64,000 bases of DNA from contig NZ_CP124862.1 of assembly GCF_030013905.1 (NCBI RefSeq), positions 868,001-932,000 of the forward strand. Reading direction: 5' to 3'. Shown here piece after piece: positions 52,996 through 62,630 of the stretch. Every line of letters starts with the position of its first letter. Positions within the stretch are counted from its first letter, which is position 1. The DNA is from Petroclostridium sp. X23. GTDB lineage: Bacteria; Bacillota; Clostridia; SK-Y3. The position numbers and the translations under genes were made by a program. The notes below the pieces were generated by a model. It did no database searches. It had not been told where the DNA came from and saw nothing but the letters and a program-made list of their open reading frames with translations.

Positions 52996-53293
52996 TACTT
53001 CTGGTTGTCTTTCACGAAGATTGCCGCAGCTTTTTTTAATATATCATTCGTTATCTCCAAATCAGCGATTCTTTTCTTTTTTTCTCTAAGCTCTGCTTCT
53101 AATTCGGCTATCCTAGTCTCCTGAGGGTCCTGACTATCGGTATATTCTTTACTTTATTAATCTCACTAGTACCCTTTTCTGCTACTATAGCCTTTATTAT
53201 TGATGAAGTCGGCATAACATTTTTTTGGGATATATAGCCATTCAAATACGGAGTCCTCGATAAAACCTTCCTTGATATTGGCTTATTTGCCAT
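52996..53293 (-). pseudogene. IS3-family OrfA-like remnant, frameshifted
   Basis: The last part reads DPQETRIAELEAELREKKKR and ITNDILKKAAAIFVKDNQK, the leucine-zipper end of IS3-family OrfA. The start (MANKPISRKVLSRTPYLNG) lies in another frame, with a break near 53150. OrfB is absent. A dead insertion-sequence fragment adjacent to the intron remnant. Confidence 0.65.
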
Positions 53294-53318
53294 ATATCCT
53301 TCTGTTTTATATTTTGCT

Positions 53319-53513
53319 ATGAGCTGTTATGATTGGAGCCCCATCTTAACGATTGTTTTCGGAAGCGCGTTGCTGACCGCTATAGAGGGCATATTACTCT
53401 TATTCGGCTACGGACGATATCGGAACCATTGGAATCTTGTTGGAACTTATGTTACATACTTCCTTGGAGTTGGAATGTCTTATCTATACCTTAGAAATTC
53501 ATATGATAAATGA
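53319..53513 (+). pseudogene. Fragment of a small membrane protein
   Basis: A 64-residue frame with two hydrophobic helices (ILTIVFGSALLTAIEGILLL and LVGTYVTYFLGVGMSYLY). There is no ribosome binding site before the ATG, and the neighbouring IS3 debris suggests it is the C-terminal end of a longer membrane protein, possibly of the CBO0543 type. Weak assignment. Confidence 0.35.
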
Positions 53514-53549
53514 TATTTACATAATAGTCATTACACTTTTCAGTGTGTA

Positions 53550-54269
53550 CTATTCCATTCCATACTGCCCTTCTTTTTCTTTAATTCTATTCCTTGATGA
53601 TATATATAGATTTCCTGATGTGTCCAGTCCTGCATAAAATACTTCTTCTATAGTATGAAAGTTATTTGCTTTCAGCTTATCCATTAACCACTTTCTATCT
53701 AATCTCGCATCTTTTAAATTCTCGTGCATAATTTTTCCGTCAATCACTATGTCTTTAGTAAGTCCTGCATATGCCGTGGGAATATTTAAGTCTGCCGGTG
53801 TGACCGGTTGTTTCTGTGATTTCTTCACAACAGATAATTTTCCATCGGTTTCAAATAATGCAAATTCAACATCTGCAATATTGAAAGTATTCTTTTCCCG
53901 AAGCAGCATCATTAAACTATCTAAAGGCAGCCGGGTCTTTTTCATATTTTCAGCTACAATCTTCCCACTTTCAATGATTACCACAGGCTCCGAGTTCGTT
54001 AATTTTCTTATGAAGAAATTTTTAATTCCTGCATAATCTAATGCAACTGTGACGATAGCAAGTACAACTAAGACCGTAATCCCTGAAGTTACTGCCCTGT
54101 CTGAGTTTACAGATAAATTGGCAGCTACAGATCCGACGATGACTCCTACTACAAAGTCAAAGAAAGTCATTTGCGATATCACTTTCCGTCCCATAAACCG
54201 TGTTAATGTTAAAAGCAAAAAATATCCTATCATTATTCTCAGACTCGAATGCGCTATTTCTTGCAACAT
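53550..54269 (-). CDS. YetF/DUF421 membrane protein
   Basis: A 239-residue protein: three helices at the N-terminus (to about residue 80) followed by the soluble DUF421 domain (SGKIVAENMKKTRLPLDSLM, later KNTFNIADVEFALFETDG). DUF421/YetF proteins accompany spoVA-type clusters and are implicated in spore properties; biochemical function unknown. AAGGAG precedes the ATG. A second YetF is encoded at 62631-63491. Confidence 0.88.
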   Translation of the reverse strand: MLQEIAHSSLRIMIGYFLLLTLTRFMGRKVISQMTFFDFVVGVIVGSVAANLSVNSDRAVTSGITVLVVLAIVTVALDYAGIKNFFIRKLTNSEPVVIIESGKIVAENMKKTRLPLDSLMMLLREKNTFNIADVEFALFETDGKLSVVKKSQKQPVTPADLNIPTAYAGLTKDIVIDGKIMHENLKDARLDRKWLMDKLKANNFHTIEEVFYAGLDTSGNLYISSRNRIKEKEGQYGME

Positions 54270-54449
54270 AATTCACTTCTCCTTATAACAATATTTATAT
54301 TTTTAGAAAATATTCATAATTATGCCCAAGTTATGCGTAGTGGGTAGAACTAACTATAAGCTAATAATATTTTAGTATTTCATGGATATTTTCTTTCTTT
54401 AGTGCAAAAATTATGTGGGAATATTAATAAATAAAAGGAGATATTTATC

Positions 54450-54644
54450 ATGAAGATAAAAGTCTACGCATCCGTTAACAACGGTACCTATGCCGGCCCA
54501 ATTTGTACAGATGAAATAGAAATTGATGATAATGAGTTGAAAACCTATACTGAACAAGGAAAAGAAGATTATTTTATTAACCAGAAAGTTTGGAATCACG
54601 TAAGTAAAAAATTGGTTGATTGGACTTGGGAGCCGATAAAATAA
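54450..54644 (+). CDS. Small hypothetical protein
   Basis: A 64-residue, mostly beta-strand protein (MKIKVYASVNNGTYAGPICTDE). AAAGGAG sits nine bases before the ATG, and a terminator follows directly, so it is a real single-gene unit. I do not recognise a named family. Divergent from the YetF gene. Confidence 0.65.
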   Translation: MKIKVYASVNNGTYAGPICTDEIEIDDNELKTYTEQGKEDYFINQKVWNHVSKKLVDWTWEPIK

Positions 54645-54691
54645 GAAAGCGGCTTTTTTGATATTTATTATTATCCAATAGCCGCTTTCTG
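54645..54691. terminator. Bidirectional terminator
   Basis: The arms agaaagcggct and agccgctttct (11 bp, perfect), with a T-rich loop side; serves the plus-strand small gene and the minus-strand cyanophycin synthetase gene, which end on either side. Confidence 0.75.
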
Positions 54692-54707
54692 ATGTTTGTT
54701 CTATATT

Positions 54708-57374
54708 CTAAACCAATACGGGAATCTTATCTATACTAGAGTTATCTACTGTTCTACTTTTATAACTTTCAAGCAACTTAACAAGCGGCTCCATCTTCTC
54801 AAAGAACATTACGATAACATCCCCGCTTTGTGCCTGTCTGATTGCCTGCTCTAACGCCAGCCTTTCTTGCGGTATAATGGTAGTAAGTTCTCTAGGCATC
54901 CCGGCTTCTAATATTCCTTCCAATAAGATATTTGCCGCTTCCAGGCTCTTTCTACCTCTAAGATCATCATCTTCTTTTATAATGATATAGTCGAAAGAGT
55001 TTCCTGATAATCGCCCTATATTTTTTATATCAGCATCCCTCCGGTCACCGGGTACACCAATGATGCCTATTAACCGTGAAGGACTGAGACTTCTTAGCCC
55101 TTCAATAGTAACATGATATCCATCTATATTATGTCCATAATCTAAAACGACCTTTATCTGCCCTAAATCAAAGACATTAAATCGGCCCGGGTTTACGTTG
55201 GCATCGCATGTAAATCTGCTTAATGAGTCTTTTATCATGCCCATCGGTACTCCCAGTGCATAACAAGCTCCGGCAGCCGCCATGCTATTATAGATATTAT
55301 GCTTTAGGTTACCCTTTAATGTCGCAGGAATTTCATCAATGTCCATTAACTTGAATGTAACCCCTTTATCACTAACATATAAGCTGTTATCTTTTTTATA
55401 TATGGCACGCTCTTTTGCTTTTATATGGTTGATAATATAAGGATTATTCCAATCGATTGAATACAATAAAACTCTGCCGCGTGTTCTTTCTTTTGCCATC
55501 ATCACCCATGGATCATCAGCATTTAATACGCATGCCCCATTTTCTTTTACAGCCTCGATTACAAGAGATTTTACGTGAAGAAGGTCTTCCATGGTATCAA
55601 CCTCATCAATCCCAAGGTGATCTTCCGACAAGTTTGTAAATACAGCTACGTCAGCCTTTTCATAGGCAAGTCCTTCTCTCACCATCCCACCCCGTGCTGT
55701 TTCCAATACTGCAACCTCGATTTCTCTATTGTTTAATACTCTTTTTGCACTCCTCGGGCCTGTTGTATCTCCTTCTTCAATACACTTATCATGAATATAG
55801 ATACCATGGGTTGTCGTAGTTCCGACAACCTTACCTGCCTGCTTGAAAATATAACTAATCATACGTGTCGTGGTAGTCTTACCATTTGTTCCGGTAATCG
55901 AGACAATCGGTATAGTATGCGGACTGCCCTCAGGGTATATCATATCAAGGATCGATGATGCTACATCTCTTTTTACCCCTTTCGTAGGAGCAAGATGCAT
56001 CCGTATACCCGGTGCAGCGTTCACTTCAACGATTGCCCCATAACCTTCTGATACAGGTCTTGTTATATCAGGAATAACCATATCTATCCCGGCAATATCC
56101 AAACCTATGGTTTTAGCTGCAAGTTCGGCCATCTCTTTATTTTTTACATGCACAATATCTGTACAGTCCACCGCAGTTCCCCCTGTACTCAGGTTTCCAT
56201 TCGCACGAAGCCATATAACTTGCCCCGGTGAAGCAATATCCGGCAGGTGAAGCCCCTGCTTTGAAAGGATACTATCTGTTTGTTCGTCAAGTTTTATCTT
56301 TGTGAGAGGTTTTTCATGATCTTCCCCACGTAATATATTGCCGTTTTCCTTATCTATGAGTTCTTTTACCGTATGAATACCGTCCCCTATCACATGGGCA
56401 GGGACCCTTTCTGCTACTGCAACCATTTTTCCATTAACGACTAGTATTCGATAGTCCCTTCCTACAACATATTTCTCAACCATTACTTCTTCGTCATAAG
56501 CTTTTACTTTCATAAAAGCTGATTTTAACTCATCGACATTATTGATATTGGTAAATACCTGTTTCCCCTGATTTCCACTCTTTGGCTTCACTACAACAGG
56601 ATACCCTAGTTTTTCGACCTCTAGAGCTGCCTCTTTGGCACTGGTACATACTTGTCCGCTTGGCACCGGAATAGATACTTCTTCTAACAGTGCTTTTGTA
56701 AGGGCTTTATCACAAGCTATATCTACAGCAATACTGCTTGTACCTTCGTAAAGAGTTGCTGAAATATATTTTTGATATTTGCCATAGCCTAACCGTATCA
56801 TACCGCTATCGGATATTTCACTAACAGGTATGCCCCTCTTTTTTGCTTCCGTCACAATAGCGCTTGTACTTGCTCCATAATCATACTTAACACATAGATT
56901 TTTAAGCTTTTTAAATTCATTTTCAAATTCCAGGTGATTTCCCTGAATAAGTTGGTTTAAACTATTTACGATAAAGATTCCACATGCCTTTCCAACCATC
57001 GGATGTCCACATGTATAAATAATGTTATAAAGATCATCGCTTATTTGTCGTGCTTTACCATATTTAATATCATATCCTAAAACCTTCTGTACTTCTAAAC
57101 ATAAGTGCTCAGCGACGTGAGCCAGATACGTACCCTCTGCTAGTCTATCTAAAAACCCTCCGACATATCCGGTTGAACATCTATGTTCTTCGAGCCCCGG
57201 AAAGAGTTCTATAATACTATTATTTAGTCCACTAATCTTATTGGTAGGAACATCTGCAAGTTCACCAAGTCTAACTTTCAATTTTACTACCGGATGTTTA
57301 AGGCTAAAAACATTAGGACTCTGATAAACTTTTATGTCTTCAATATCCAAATCTCTCCACTCCTGTACTTTCAA
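54708..57374 (-). CDS. cphA: Cyanophycin synthetase
   Basis: An 888-residue enzyme that builds the Asp-Arg storage polymer cyanophycin. Domains: an N-terminal region (to about 160), ATP-grasp (about 200-470, KPKSGNQGKQVF), then a Mur-ligase-like domain (about 480-880) with the P-loop ITGTNGKTTTT and a DLGQIKVVLDYGHNIDG-type C-terminal part. Length is normal for CphA1. Start TTG at 57374 with AAGGA five bases ahead. No cyanophycinase gene is nearby. In endospore formers cyanophycin may be a nitrogen reserve. Confidence 0.93.
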   Translation of the reverse strand: MKVQEWRDLDIEDIKVYQSPNVFSLKHPVVKLKVRLGELADVPTNKISGLNNSIIELFPGLEEHRCSTGYVGGFLDRLAEGTYLAHVAEHLCLEVQKVLGYDIKYGKARQISDDLYNIIYTCGHPMVGKACGIFIVNSLNQLIQGNHLEFENEFKKLKNLCVKYDYGASTSAIVTEAKKRGIPVSEISDSGMIRLGYGKYQKYISATLYEGTSSIAVDIACDKALTKALLEEVSIPVPSGQVCTSAKEAALEVEKLGYPVVVKPKSGNQGKQVFTNINNVDELKSAFMKVKAYDEEVMVEKYVVGRDYRILVVNGKMVAVAERVPAHVIGDGIHTVKELIDKENGNILRGEDHEKPLTKIKLDEQTDSILSKQGLHLPDIASPGQVIWLRANGNLSTGGTAVDCTDIVHVKNKEMAELAAKTIGLDIAGIDMVIPDITRPVSEGYGAIVEVNAAPGIRMHLAPTKGVKRDVASSILDMIYPEGSPHTIPIVSITGTNGKTTTTRMISYIFKQAGKVVGTTTTHGIYIHDKCIEEGDTTGPRSAKRVLNNREIEVAVLETARGGMVREGLAYEKADVAVFTNLSEDHLGIDEVDTMEDLLHVKSLVIEAVKENGACVLNADDPWVMMAKERTRGRVLLYSIDWNNPYIINHIKAKERAIYKKDNSLYVSDKGVTFKLMDIDEIPATLKGNLKHNIYNSMAAAGACYALGVPMGMIKDSLSRFTCDANVNPGRFNVFDLGQIKVVLDYGHNIDGYHVTIEGLRSLSPSRLIGIIGVPGDRRDADIKNIGRLSGNSFDYIIIKEDDDLRGRKSLEAANILLEGILEAGMPRELTTIIPQERLALEQAIRQAQSGDVIVMFFEKMEPLVKLLESYKSRTVDNSSIDKIPVLV

Positions 57375-57539
57375 ATAGTTCCTTATTTATTTTGCTACTT
57401 TTTATAGTATTTATTTTTGTAAATCTTGTAAGAGCGTGATAAAATTTGAATAATGATCTATTTAAGATGTCACTTCAATTTATTTAAGCTTCTTAAACTA
57501 AAAGCTGTAGTCAATCATGGATACTGATTTGACATTTAA

Positions 57540-57567
57540 AAAAGCAGGGTGTAAATACCCTGCTTTT
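57540..57567. terminator. Terminator after DUF2512 gene
   Basis: The arms aaaagcaggg and ccctgctttt (10 bp), 8-nt loop, A-run and T-run on either side. On the minus strand it ends the DUF2512 transcript; it also shields cphA. Confidence 0.8.
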
Positions 57568-57640
57568 CTTATAATAGATAAATTAGCCTAATGTTTCATA
57601 AAATTTAGTCTTAAGGAAGGCTTCCTTTTTTAGCATCTTT

Positions 57641-57994
57641 TCACTGTCTCTCGGGGAAAACTGCTCTTGCAACATATTTGTGAAATATCCATTCGCCTAC
57701 TCCTAATACTGCAGCTGCAAGTAATGCATCTGCAAACGAGATATAAGCACCTCTAAAAACGTAGTTAAACATAAAAATTGTCACTAAAGCTAGTCCTGCA
57801 TCAGCTATGGTGGCAACAGTATTATTGGATGCAGGCAATATAAGGAGATCTCCTATCACATATGCGATAAGAGTTACCGCCAGTGCGATATATAATATAG
57901 CACCAAAGGATAAGTCGGTTACCAACATTAATATAACTTCAAGGGCAACTGCTATCATCATAAACTTTATTAACAACGCATTTATATGTTTCAT
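57641..57994 (-). CDS. DUF2512/YndM-family membrane protein
   Basis: A 117-residue, four-helix membrane protein (LLIKFMMIAVALEVILMLV, later IADAGLALVTIFMFN), matching DUF2512/YndM, a small family of endospore formers with unknown function. GGTGAGAGA precedes the ATG. A single-gene unit. Confidence 0.82.
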   Translation of the reverse strand: MKHINALLIKFMMIAVALEVILMLVTDLSFGAILYIALAVTLIAYVIGDLLILPASNNTVATIADAGLALVTIFMFNYVFRGAYISFADALLAAAVLGVGEWIFHKYVARAVFPERQ

Positions 57995-58248
57995 TCTCTC
58001 ACCTGCCTAATGAATAGCTAACAAGGAATATCAATCTCCTTCTTATTTATTTGCATATTTGCACATTTTATACCTCGACTTTATATAAACAATGCATAAC
58101 TTTATATAATTTTTCTAAATTCCTACCAATCTAACATTTGCTTTTTGTTAAGTAAATGCAGGGCTAAATAGGAAAGCTTTGAAATTTTCCACATTACTTC
58201 TTGCCTACTGTGGCAATATATATTACAAATCGTCCTTATCCATCAAGT

Positions 58249-58992
58249 TTAAGAGATACATTCTTTGATTTTTGAAATAAAATATCTATGCTCACGGATA
58301 AAATGATCGGGAATGAGCGGTAATAGCGTCCCAAAGCCCAAGGCCTCACAGTTACTTCTTAGTTCATGTACTTTTTCTAGATAGTCTATAAACTTATTCA
58401 TCCAAAGAATAGTTTCATTAGCCAGAAACCTTAGCGAACTATCCTTTGATCCTGTTTTATCCAACATCATTTCAACCTCAGATGCTTTTGTTTGAAGTTT
58501 ACCAAAAGTCATCTTAAACTTAAGAGCCTCTTCTTGGAGTAGTTCCTCACTTGGGTCGAGAAAGGCTGCGATTCCGGCAGCATGGCCGATGCTGTCTGCC
58601 AGCCACATTTTAATATATCCTGCTAAATTCATCATATTGCAAAGACATTGCTGCGGCATTGTTAATAATACCTGAAATTCTAGGGCCTCATTAATTTGAT
58701 GATTTATCAAACTGGGTGGAAGATTGATTTGTATCTGGCAAGCAAGTAGACCCTTTAGGATTGTTCTTTTATATTCTATAAAACATAAAAGCCCCTGCAA
58801 AAGATTTGGTAAAAACGACTTATACTCTGCCGCTCTTTCAAGTTCTATCATCATTCGTTGAAAGAAGTCTCTATAGTACATAGCATATTGGATATACGCC
58901 TGCTCTTTTGGAGCGAGACCGTTGATCTCAAACATTGCATGGTCTCTCATAACACCCGTCCAAAATAACACTTCGGATTTATGGTCAAGCAT
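58249..58992 (-). CDS. DUF2935 helical-bundle protein
   Basis: A 247-residue, all-helical protein (EVLFWTGVMRDHAMFEIN, later WLADSIGHAAGIAAFLD), typical of DUF2935, thought to form two four-helix bundles with conserved acidic and His residues able to bind metal. Found in spore-forming Clostridia and Bacilli; role unknown. AAGGGGGCG precedes the start. Confidence 0.83.
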   Translation of the reverse strand: MLDHKSEVLFWTGVMRDHAMFEINGLAPKEQAYIQYAMYYRDFFQRMMIELERAAEYKSFLPNLLQGLLCFIEYKRTILKGLLACQIQINLPPSLINHQINEALEFQVLLTMPQQCLCNMMNLAGYIKMWLADSIGHAAGIAAFLDPSEELLQEEALKFKMTFGKLQTKASEVEMMLDKTGSKDSSLRFLANETILWMNKFIDYLEKVHELRSNCEALGFGTLLPLIPDHFIREHRYFISKIKECIS

Positions 58993-59245
58993 TGGAACGC
59001 CCCCTTTTACGGTATATTACCAGCATATGTGTTTATATAAGATTTTGTTACTCTTCACCCTTATATTAATACTAAAATATTCCCCGTTCAAACAGTGAAG
59101 TTATAATTCATCAACCTCTTGGCGGCGCCCGTGGGTAGACAATTGATATAAAAATCCATATCTTGCATCTGATAGTCTCCATAGCAGCTTTCATACAAGG
59201 TGGTACAAGTCATCGGGGAAAACCACTCCAAAATTTTTTTTAAAG

Positions 59246-59422
59246 AATAATTATGATTTGCCTGTATTAGTTAAATTCCAGCTTAGCTCAGATGGTCAAA
59301 ACTATATGACCACTAGTCTTGAGGTTCTGGTTGAACCAAACAGCACAAAAGTTTTACAAGCCGGTATTATATCGAAATATACCCGTCTTGTTTATAAATG
59401 CCGGCATCTTTCTGATGTTTAA
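59246..59422 (+). pseudogene. DUF6385-like protein fragment
   Basis: The plus-strand reading NNYDLPVLVKFQLSSDGQN and EVLVEPNSTKVLQAGI, then KYTRLVYKC, resembles the C-terminal repeat of DUF6385-type surface or spore proteins of Clostridia. There is no start or upstream domain. The rest of 58993-59491 is empty. Similarity is judged by eye. Confidence 0.4.
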
Positions 59423-59491
59423 AAATCCAAGCCTGCTTTTATACATTTATATTAGAATAAATAACAAGCAATAAATGACCTTTTCTTAATT

Positions 59492-60388
59492 TCAAACATT
59501 ACTTAATGCATATAAATCTTGAGGCATTGCTTTAGGGTTACCATCTTCATGCAGTACATTCCGCCAGGAATATTGAGGCGTATAGCCCAGCACATTACGG
59601 GCCTTGTCTATAGACATACATGTTTCATTTCCTTGAAGTTGACGCTTAAATGGAACGGCTGGAAAAAACCTGCGGACAAGTTCTTCACTTGGATCCGGCA
59701 GAATCGTATCTGCAGCAGTTATATGAAAAACTGATGAGCCTAAGCTATCCTTTTCCAATGCTAAAAGGCAGGCGTTAGCTGCATCACGCACGTCGCAGTA
59801 TGCCCACAAATTTTTCTTCTGTTTATCCTTTTCTGCTTCAGTCCAGTGCGTTGTAATATTGACATATTCATCAGGTTCATATATATTCGCAAAACGCAGT
59901 GCAACAATCTGTTTTTTGGCAAGGTCATGGTACATCCCAGCCAAATGTTCAGTCAACAGCTTTGCCATAGCATACGACGATCTTGCAGCTACAGGATGTT
60001 CCTCATCAATTGGAGCATAATGAAGTTCATTTACTGTAAAAGGATATCCCATCACTGTCTCACTGGATGCCCACACAATTTTTGGAATGTCCCAATCTTT
60101 GCATGCCTCAAAAACATTAAAGTTAACCAGCATATTATTTTCAAAGATAGCCTGGGGTGTATTTCTAATATCTGATGGGATATTAGCCAGATGTATTACG
60201 GCATCTGCTCCCATAATCACCTGGCAAGCTTGTCCATAATCACGAAGGTCAGCCTGAACAAAATGTTCGGTTGCTGATTCTTCTCTTAACACTTTATCAG
60301 TTCCTATAACTTGATATCCTGCATCAAGCAGCCTTCTGACAGTCCACCGTCCTATCTTCCCTGCTGCACCTGTCACTACAACTTTCAT
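59492..60388 (-). CDS. NAD-dependent epimerase/dehydratase (extended SDR)
   Basis: A 298-residue protein. The NAD-binding GAAGKIGRW sits at the N-terminus and the catalytic YxxxK is SYAMAKLL, with the Ser/Thr active-site region WASSETVMGYP. It acts on a nucleotide sugar or a similar substrate, not identifiable. The start overlaps the broken DUF3189 gene by four bases. Confidence 0.87.
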   Translation of the reverse strand: MKVVVTGAAGKIGRWTVRRLLDAGYQVIGTDKVLREESATEHFVQADLRDYGQACQVIMGADAVIHLANIPSDIRNTPQAIFENNMLVNFNVFEACKDWDIPKIVWASSETVMGYPFTVNELHYAPIDEEHPVAARSSYAMAKLLTEHLAGMYHDLAKKQIVALRFANIYEPDEYVNITTHWTEAEKDKQKKNLWAYCDVRDAANACLLALEKDSLGSSVFHITAADTILPDPSEELVRRFFPAVPFKRQLQGNETCMSIDKARNVLGYTPQYSWRNVLHEDGNPKAMPQDLYALSNV

Positions 60389-60988
60389 TGGTTTTCCTCC
60401 TTGTCAACGATATAATTACTTAACGTTTGTATTATGCATCTAAATAAAAATACGATTGAACCATAACAAATATTGAAATGATTTTTTAATAATTTATTGT
60501 ACGAAAGTACAAGCACACATTCATTTAGCGTTTTGGAAGCTGCTTTAGTGTGGTTAACAATCTCTATTACTTTCTTATAAGCCTGTTGGACTCCTACTAC
60601 CAAAAGAGGAACTCCTGCATAGTCTATCCCAAGCCCCCTGGATAAGAATCCTCCTATTGTCATTACAAAAGGGACTGTAGGAGACATATTTCAAAATATG
60701 ATCTTTTCATTCATCCCGCATTCATTATGAAGAATTGTTATCAAATTCTTCAAGCATGGTATTAATACTCTTGATGTCCCTCTCCCCACACTAAACACCT
60801 TGTTTCCTTCCTCATCAATTCCTCGAAATAATATTTTTCCCATATCTTTATACTCAAGTCTATTAAAATAATCCGTATTTAGTATCTCCTCTTTTGTCGG
60901 TATTCTATCAAAAGGAAGCTTCTTCAAATGAACAGCCGATGCAAGTGAAGAGGAATGTGTTCCTCCATAACAGTTATATATAAATCAT
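60385..60988 (-). pseudogene. DUF3189 gene with frameshift and in-frame TGA
   Basis: The readable protein is YNCYGGTHSSSLASAVHL, RIPTKEEILNTDYFNRLEY, KILFRGIDEEGNKVFSVGRG, then stop, then SPTVPFVMTIGGFLSRGLGI and GVPLLVVGVQQAYKKVIE. This is a complete DUF3189 protein of spore formers broken twice: TGA at about 60690-60688 in the same frame, and an indel in the TATATATA run right after the ATG (60988). Either lesion would abolish normal product. Confidence 0.8.
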
Positions 60989-61313
60989 TTTGTATCACCC
61001 CAAAATATTATTAGTCTTTTTTATATTGTTTATGAATTTACGAACTAAGTAACATTATTTTATAATCTACATAATTCGGTGATAAATGCGGATTTTTCCA
61101 TTACTGATGACTTAGCGGGAATGATACTTTTCCGTTTCGTTTTGATTAAGCTTTTCTGTAATTTTCATTTCAACAACCCCTTTATTAGTAGACATAAAGT
61201 TATTCTGCACTTTCTTCGGTGATTATATTTTGCATTTATTTTTCATAACACGAAAAATTTGACTGCAATAAAATAGCTTAATGTGAGAAAAATAATTCTG
61301 GAGGTGATTGTAA
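60989..61313. other. Intergenic region upstream of the spore lipoprotein
   Basis: Holds the promoter for the lipoprotein gene and GGAGGTGATTG before its ATG. I see no sure sigma-factor match and no ORF. Confidence 0.4.
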
Positions 61314-61997
61314 ATGCAAAAAACATATCGTAAAATAATGATGTTATCACTAGCTATTTGCTTGCTGGCTTTTTTGATAATAGGATGTGCTGCTCGTAGA
61401 AATGTACAACAGCCAAATCAAAATGATCCGGCAGGTCAAAGACAAGGCTTTCCGGGTGGAAATAATCCGGGAACTAATGTAAATCCAGGCCGCGGCATTG
61501 GTAATAATTTAGGCACAGATAATAATACTTTAAATAAACCTGGAAATGTAGGACTTAATGATCTTAGAAATCCTGATGTAAATAATATGGGCATACGTAA
61601 TAATAACACTGGTAACCAAACACCCCAAACAGGATTTGATAGACAAAAAGCTGATAATATTCGGAATCAGTTAACAAATACAATTGGTACTACTCCAGAT
61701 AGTGTTATCGTCAATGGAAACACCGTTATCGTAGGATACACACCTACTGGAGCAACAATGGATCGAAATACTATGAGGAATACGATTTCCAACAGAGTAA
61801 AACAAATCGATCCAAACATTACGAATATCATTGTTAGTGATACTGCTGATATGAATACGCGGATTAACCAACTAACAACTGATATAGCAAACGGCGCTGG
61901 CAATAATGTTAGTGATAATACTAACAACAATGTTATGAATGAATTGAACAATAGATTCAATCGCTTGATTCAGGATATTACCAATCCTAACCGTTAA
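61314..61997 (+). CDS. YhcN/YlaJ-family sporulation lipoprotein
   Basis: A 227-residue lipoprotein: signal peptide with lipobox LIIGC (Cys at about 25), an Asn/Gly/Pro-rich low-complexity stretch (about 30-105), then the YhcN/YlaJ domain (about 108-227; TPDSVIVNGNTVIVGY and RVKQIDPNITNIIVSDTAD). Such proteins sit on the forespore inner membrane. It lies directly ahead of the DUF1657-YetF-spoVA cluster on the same strand. GGAGGTGATT is a very strong site. A terminator follows, so the cluster itself has a separate promoter. Confidence 0.9.
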   Translation: MQKTYRKIMMLSLAICLLAFLIIGCAARRNVQQPNQNDPAGQRQGFPGGNNPGTNVNPGRGIGNNLGTDNNTLNKPGNVGLNDLRNPDVNNMGIRNNNTGNQTPQTGFDRQKADNIRNQLTNTIGTTPDSVIVNGNTVIVGYTPTGATMDRNTMRNTISNRVKQIDPNITNIIVSDTADMNTRINQLTTDIANGAGNNVSDNTNNNVMNELNNRFNRLIQDITNPNR

Positions 61998-62052
61998 AAA
62001 TAGAATCATCTGTTTTTGTAAACCAAAGCCCTACCTTCCTTAAAACAAATTT

Positions 62053-62100
62053 AAGAGCGGCAAGCTGACAGAATCATTTTTGTTATGCAAAAGCCGCTTT
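62053..62100. terminator. Terminator after the lipoprotein gene
   Basis: The sequences aagagcggc and gccgcttt pair across a 31-nt loop with a T-rich tail (ctttctt), about 55 bp past the stop. The core resembles the one at 54645-54691. Confidence 0.55.
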
Positions 62101-62143
62101 CTTATTTGCATTTTCTCTATTCCTACCAATACTAATTACTTTT

Positions 62144-62183
62144 TATAATAACGTAAGTAATTGCACAAGCAATCACAACACAC
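62144..62183. repeat. Dispersed 40-bp repeat with internal hairpin, copy 2
   Basis: Matches 381-420 at 36 of 40 bases in the same orientation, with the stem gtaattgc/gcaatcac retained through G-T pairing in RNA. See copy 1. Confidence 0.75.
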
Positions 62184-62284
62184 AGTTTCCCCAATTAAAA
62201 TAGCGATAAAAAACTTAATACTTCAATTTATTCAGCAGTATAAAAATTTGATACAAAAAAGCAAATCATTAAATTTTGAAATCC

Positions 62285-62316
62285 GCATGGCTTCAGTGTA
62301 AAATAATCCATATAAT
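62285..62316 (+). promoter_or_regulatory. Possible forespore (sigma-G/F-type) promoter
   Basis: GCATG (62285-62289) and CATATAAT (62309-62316), spaced by 19 bp, resemble the sigma-G consensus GHATR-N18-CATWHTA imperfectly. The position about 90 bp before the DUF1657 gene of a spoVA-type cluster makes it plausible. Confidence 0.35.
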
Positions 62317-62407
62317 GACACATATTCCCATTATTGTATTTTATGAATTAACCTTCGATTTATTGTAAAAATATATATTGAATTCATTGAAAAGGGAGGA
62401 ATTCATT

Positions 62408-62614
62408 ATGACAGTTAGTTCTCAAGTAAAACAAACATTAGCTTCTATAAAAGGAGCACAAAGCACATTGAAAATTTATGCAGCACAAACACAGAGTGAT
62501 GAGACTAGGCTTGCATATGAAGATGCAATAGATAAAACAGGCGATATTATAAGAGATTTAGAAAAAAGAGTACAAACACTTGAATACCAAGAGCCACAAT
62601 ACAAAGGCTTCTAA
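62408..62614 (+). CDS. DUF1657 protein, first gene of spoVA-type cluster
   Basis: A 68-residue helical protein (MTVSSQVKQTLASIKGAQ, later ETRLAYEDAIDKTGDIIRDL), a clear DUF1657 member. GGGAGGAATTC sits ahead of the ATG at 62408. DUF1657, YetF, SpoVAC, SpoVAD order is that of the mobile spoVA (2mob) operons linked to spore heat resistance in Bacilli; in Clostridia the same gene order occurs. Confidence 0.9.
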   Translation: MTVSSQVKQTLASIKGAQSTLKIYAAQTQSDETRLAYEDAIDKTGDIIRDLEKRVQTLEYQEPQYKGF

Positions 62615-62630
62615 GTAAGGAGAGTTATAT

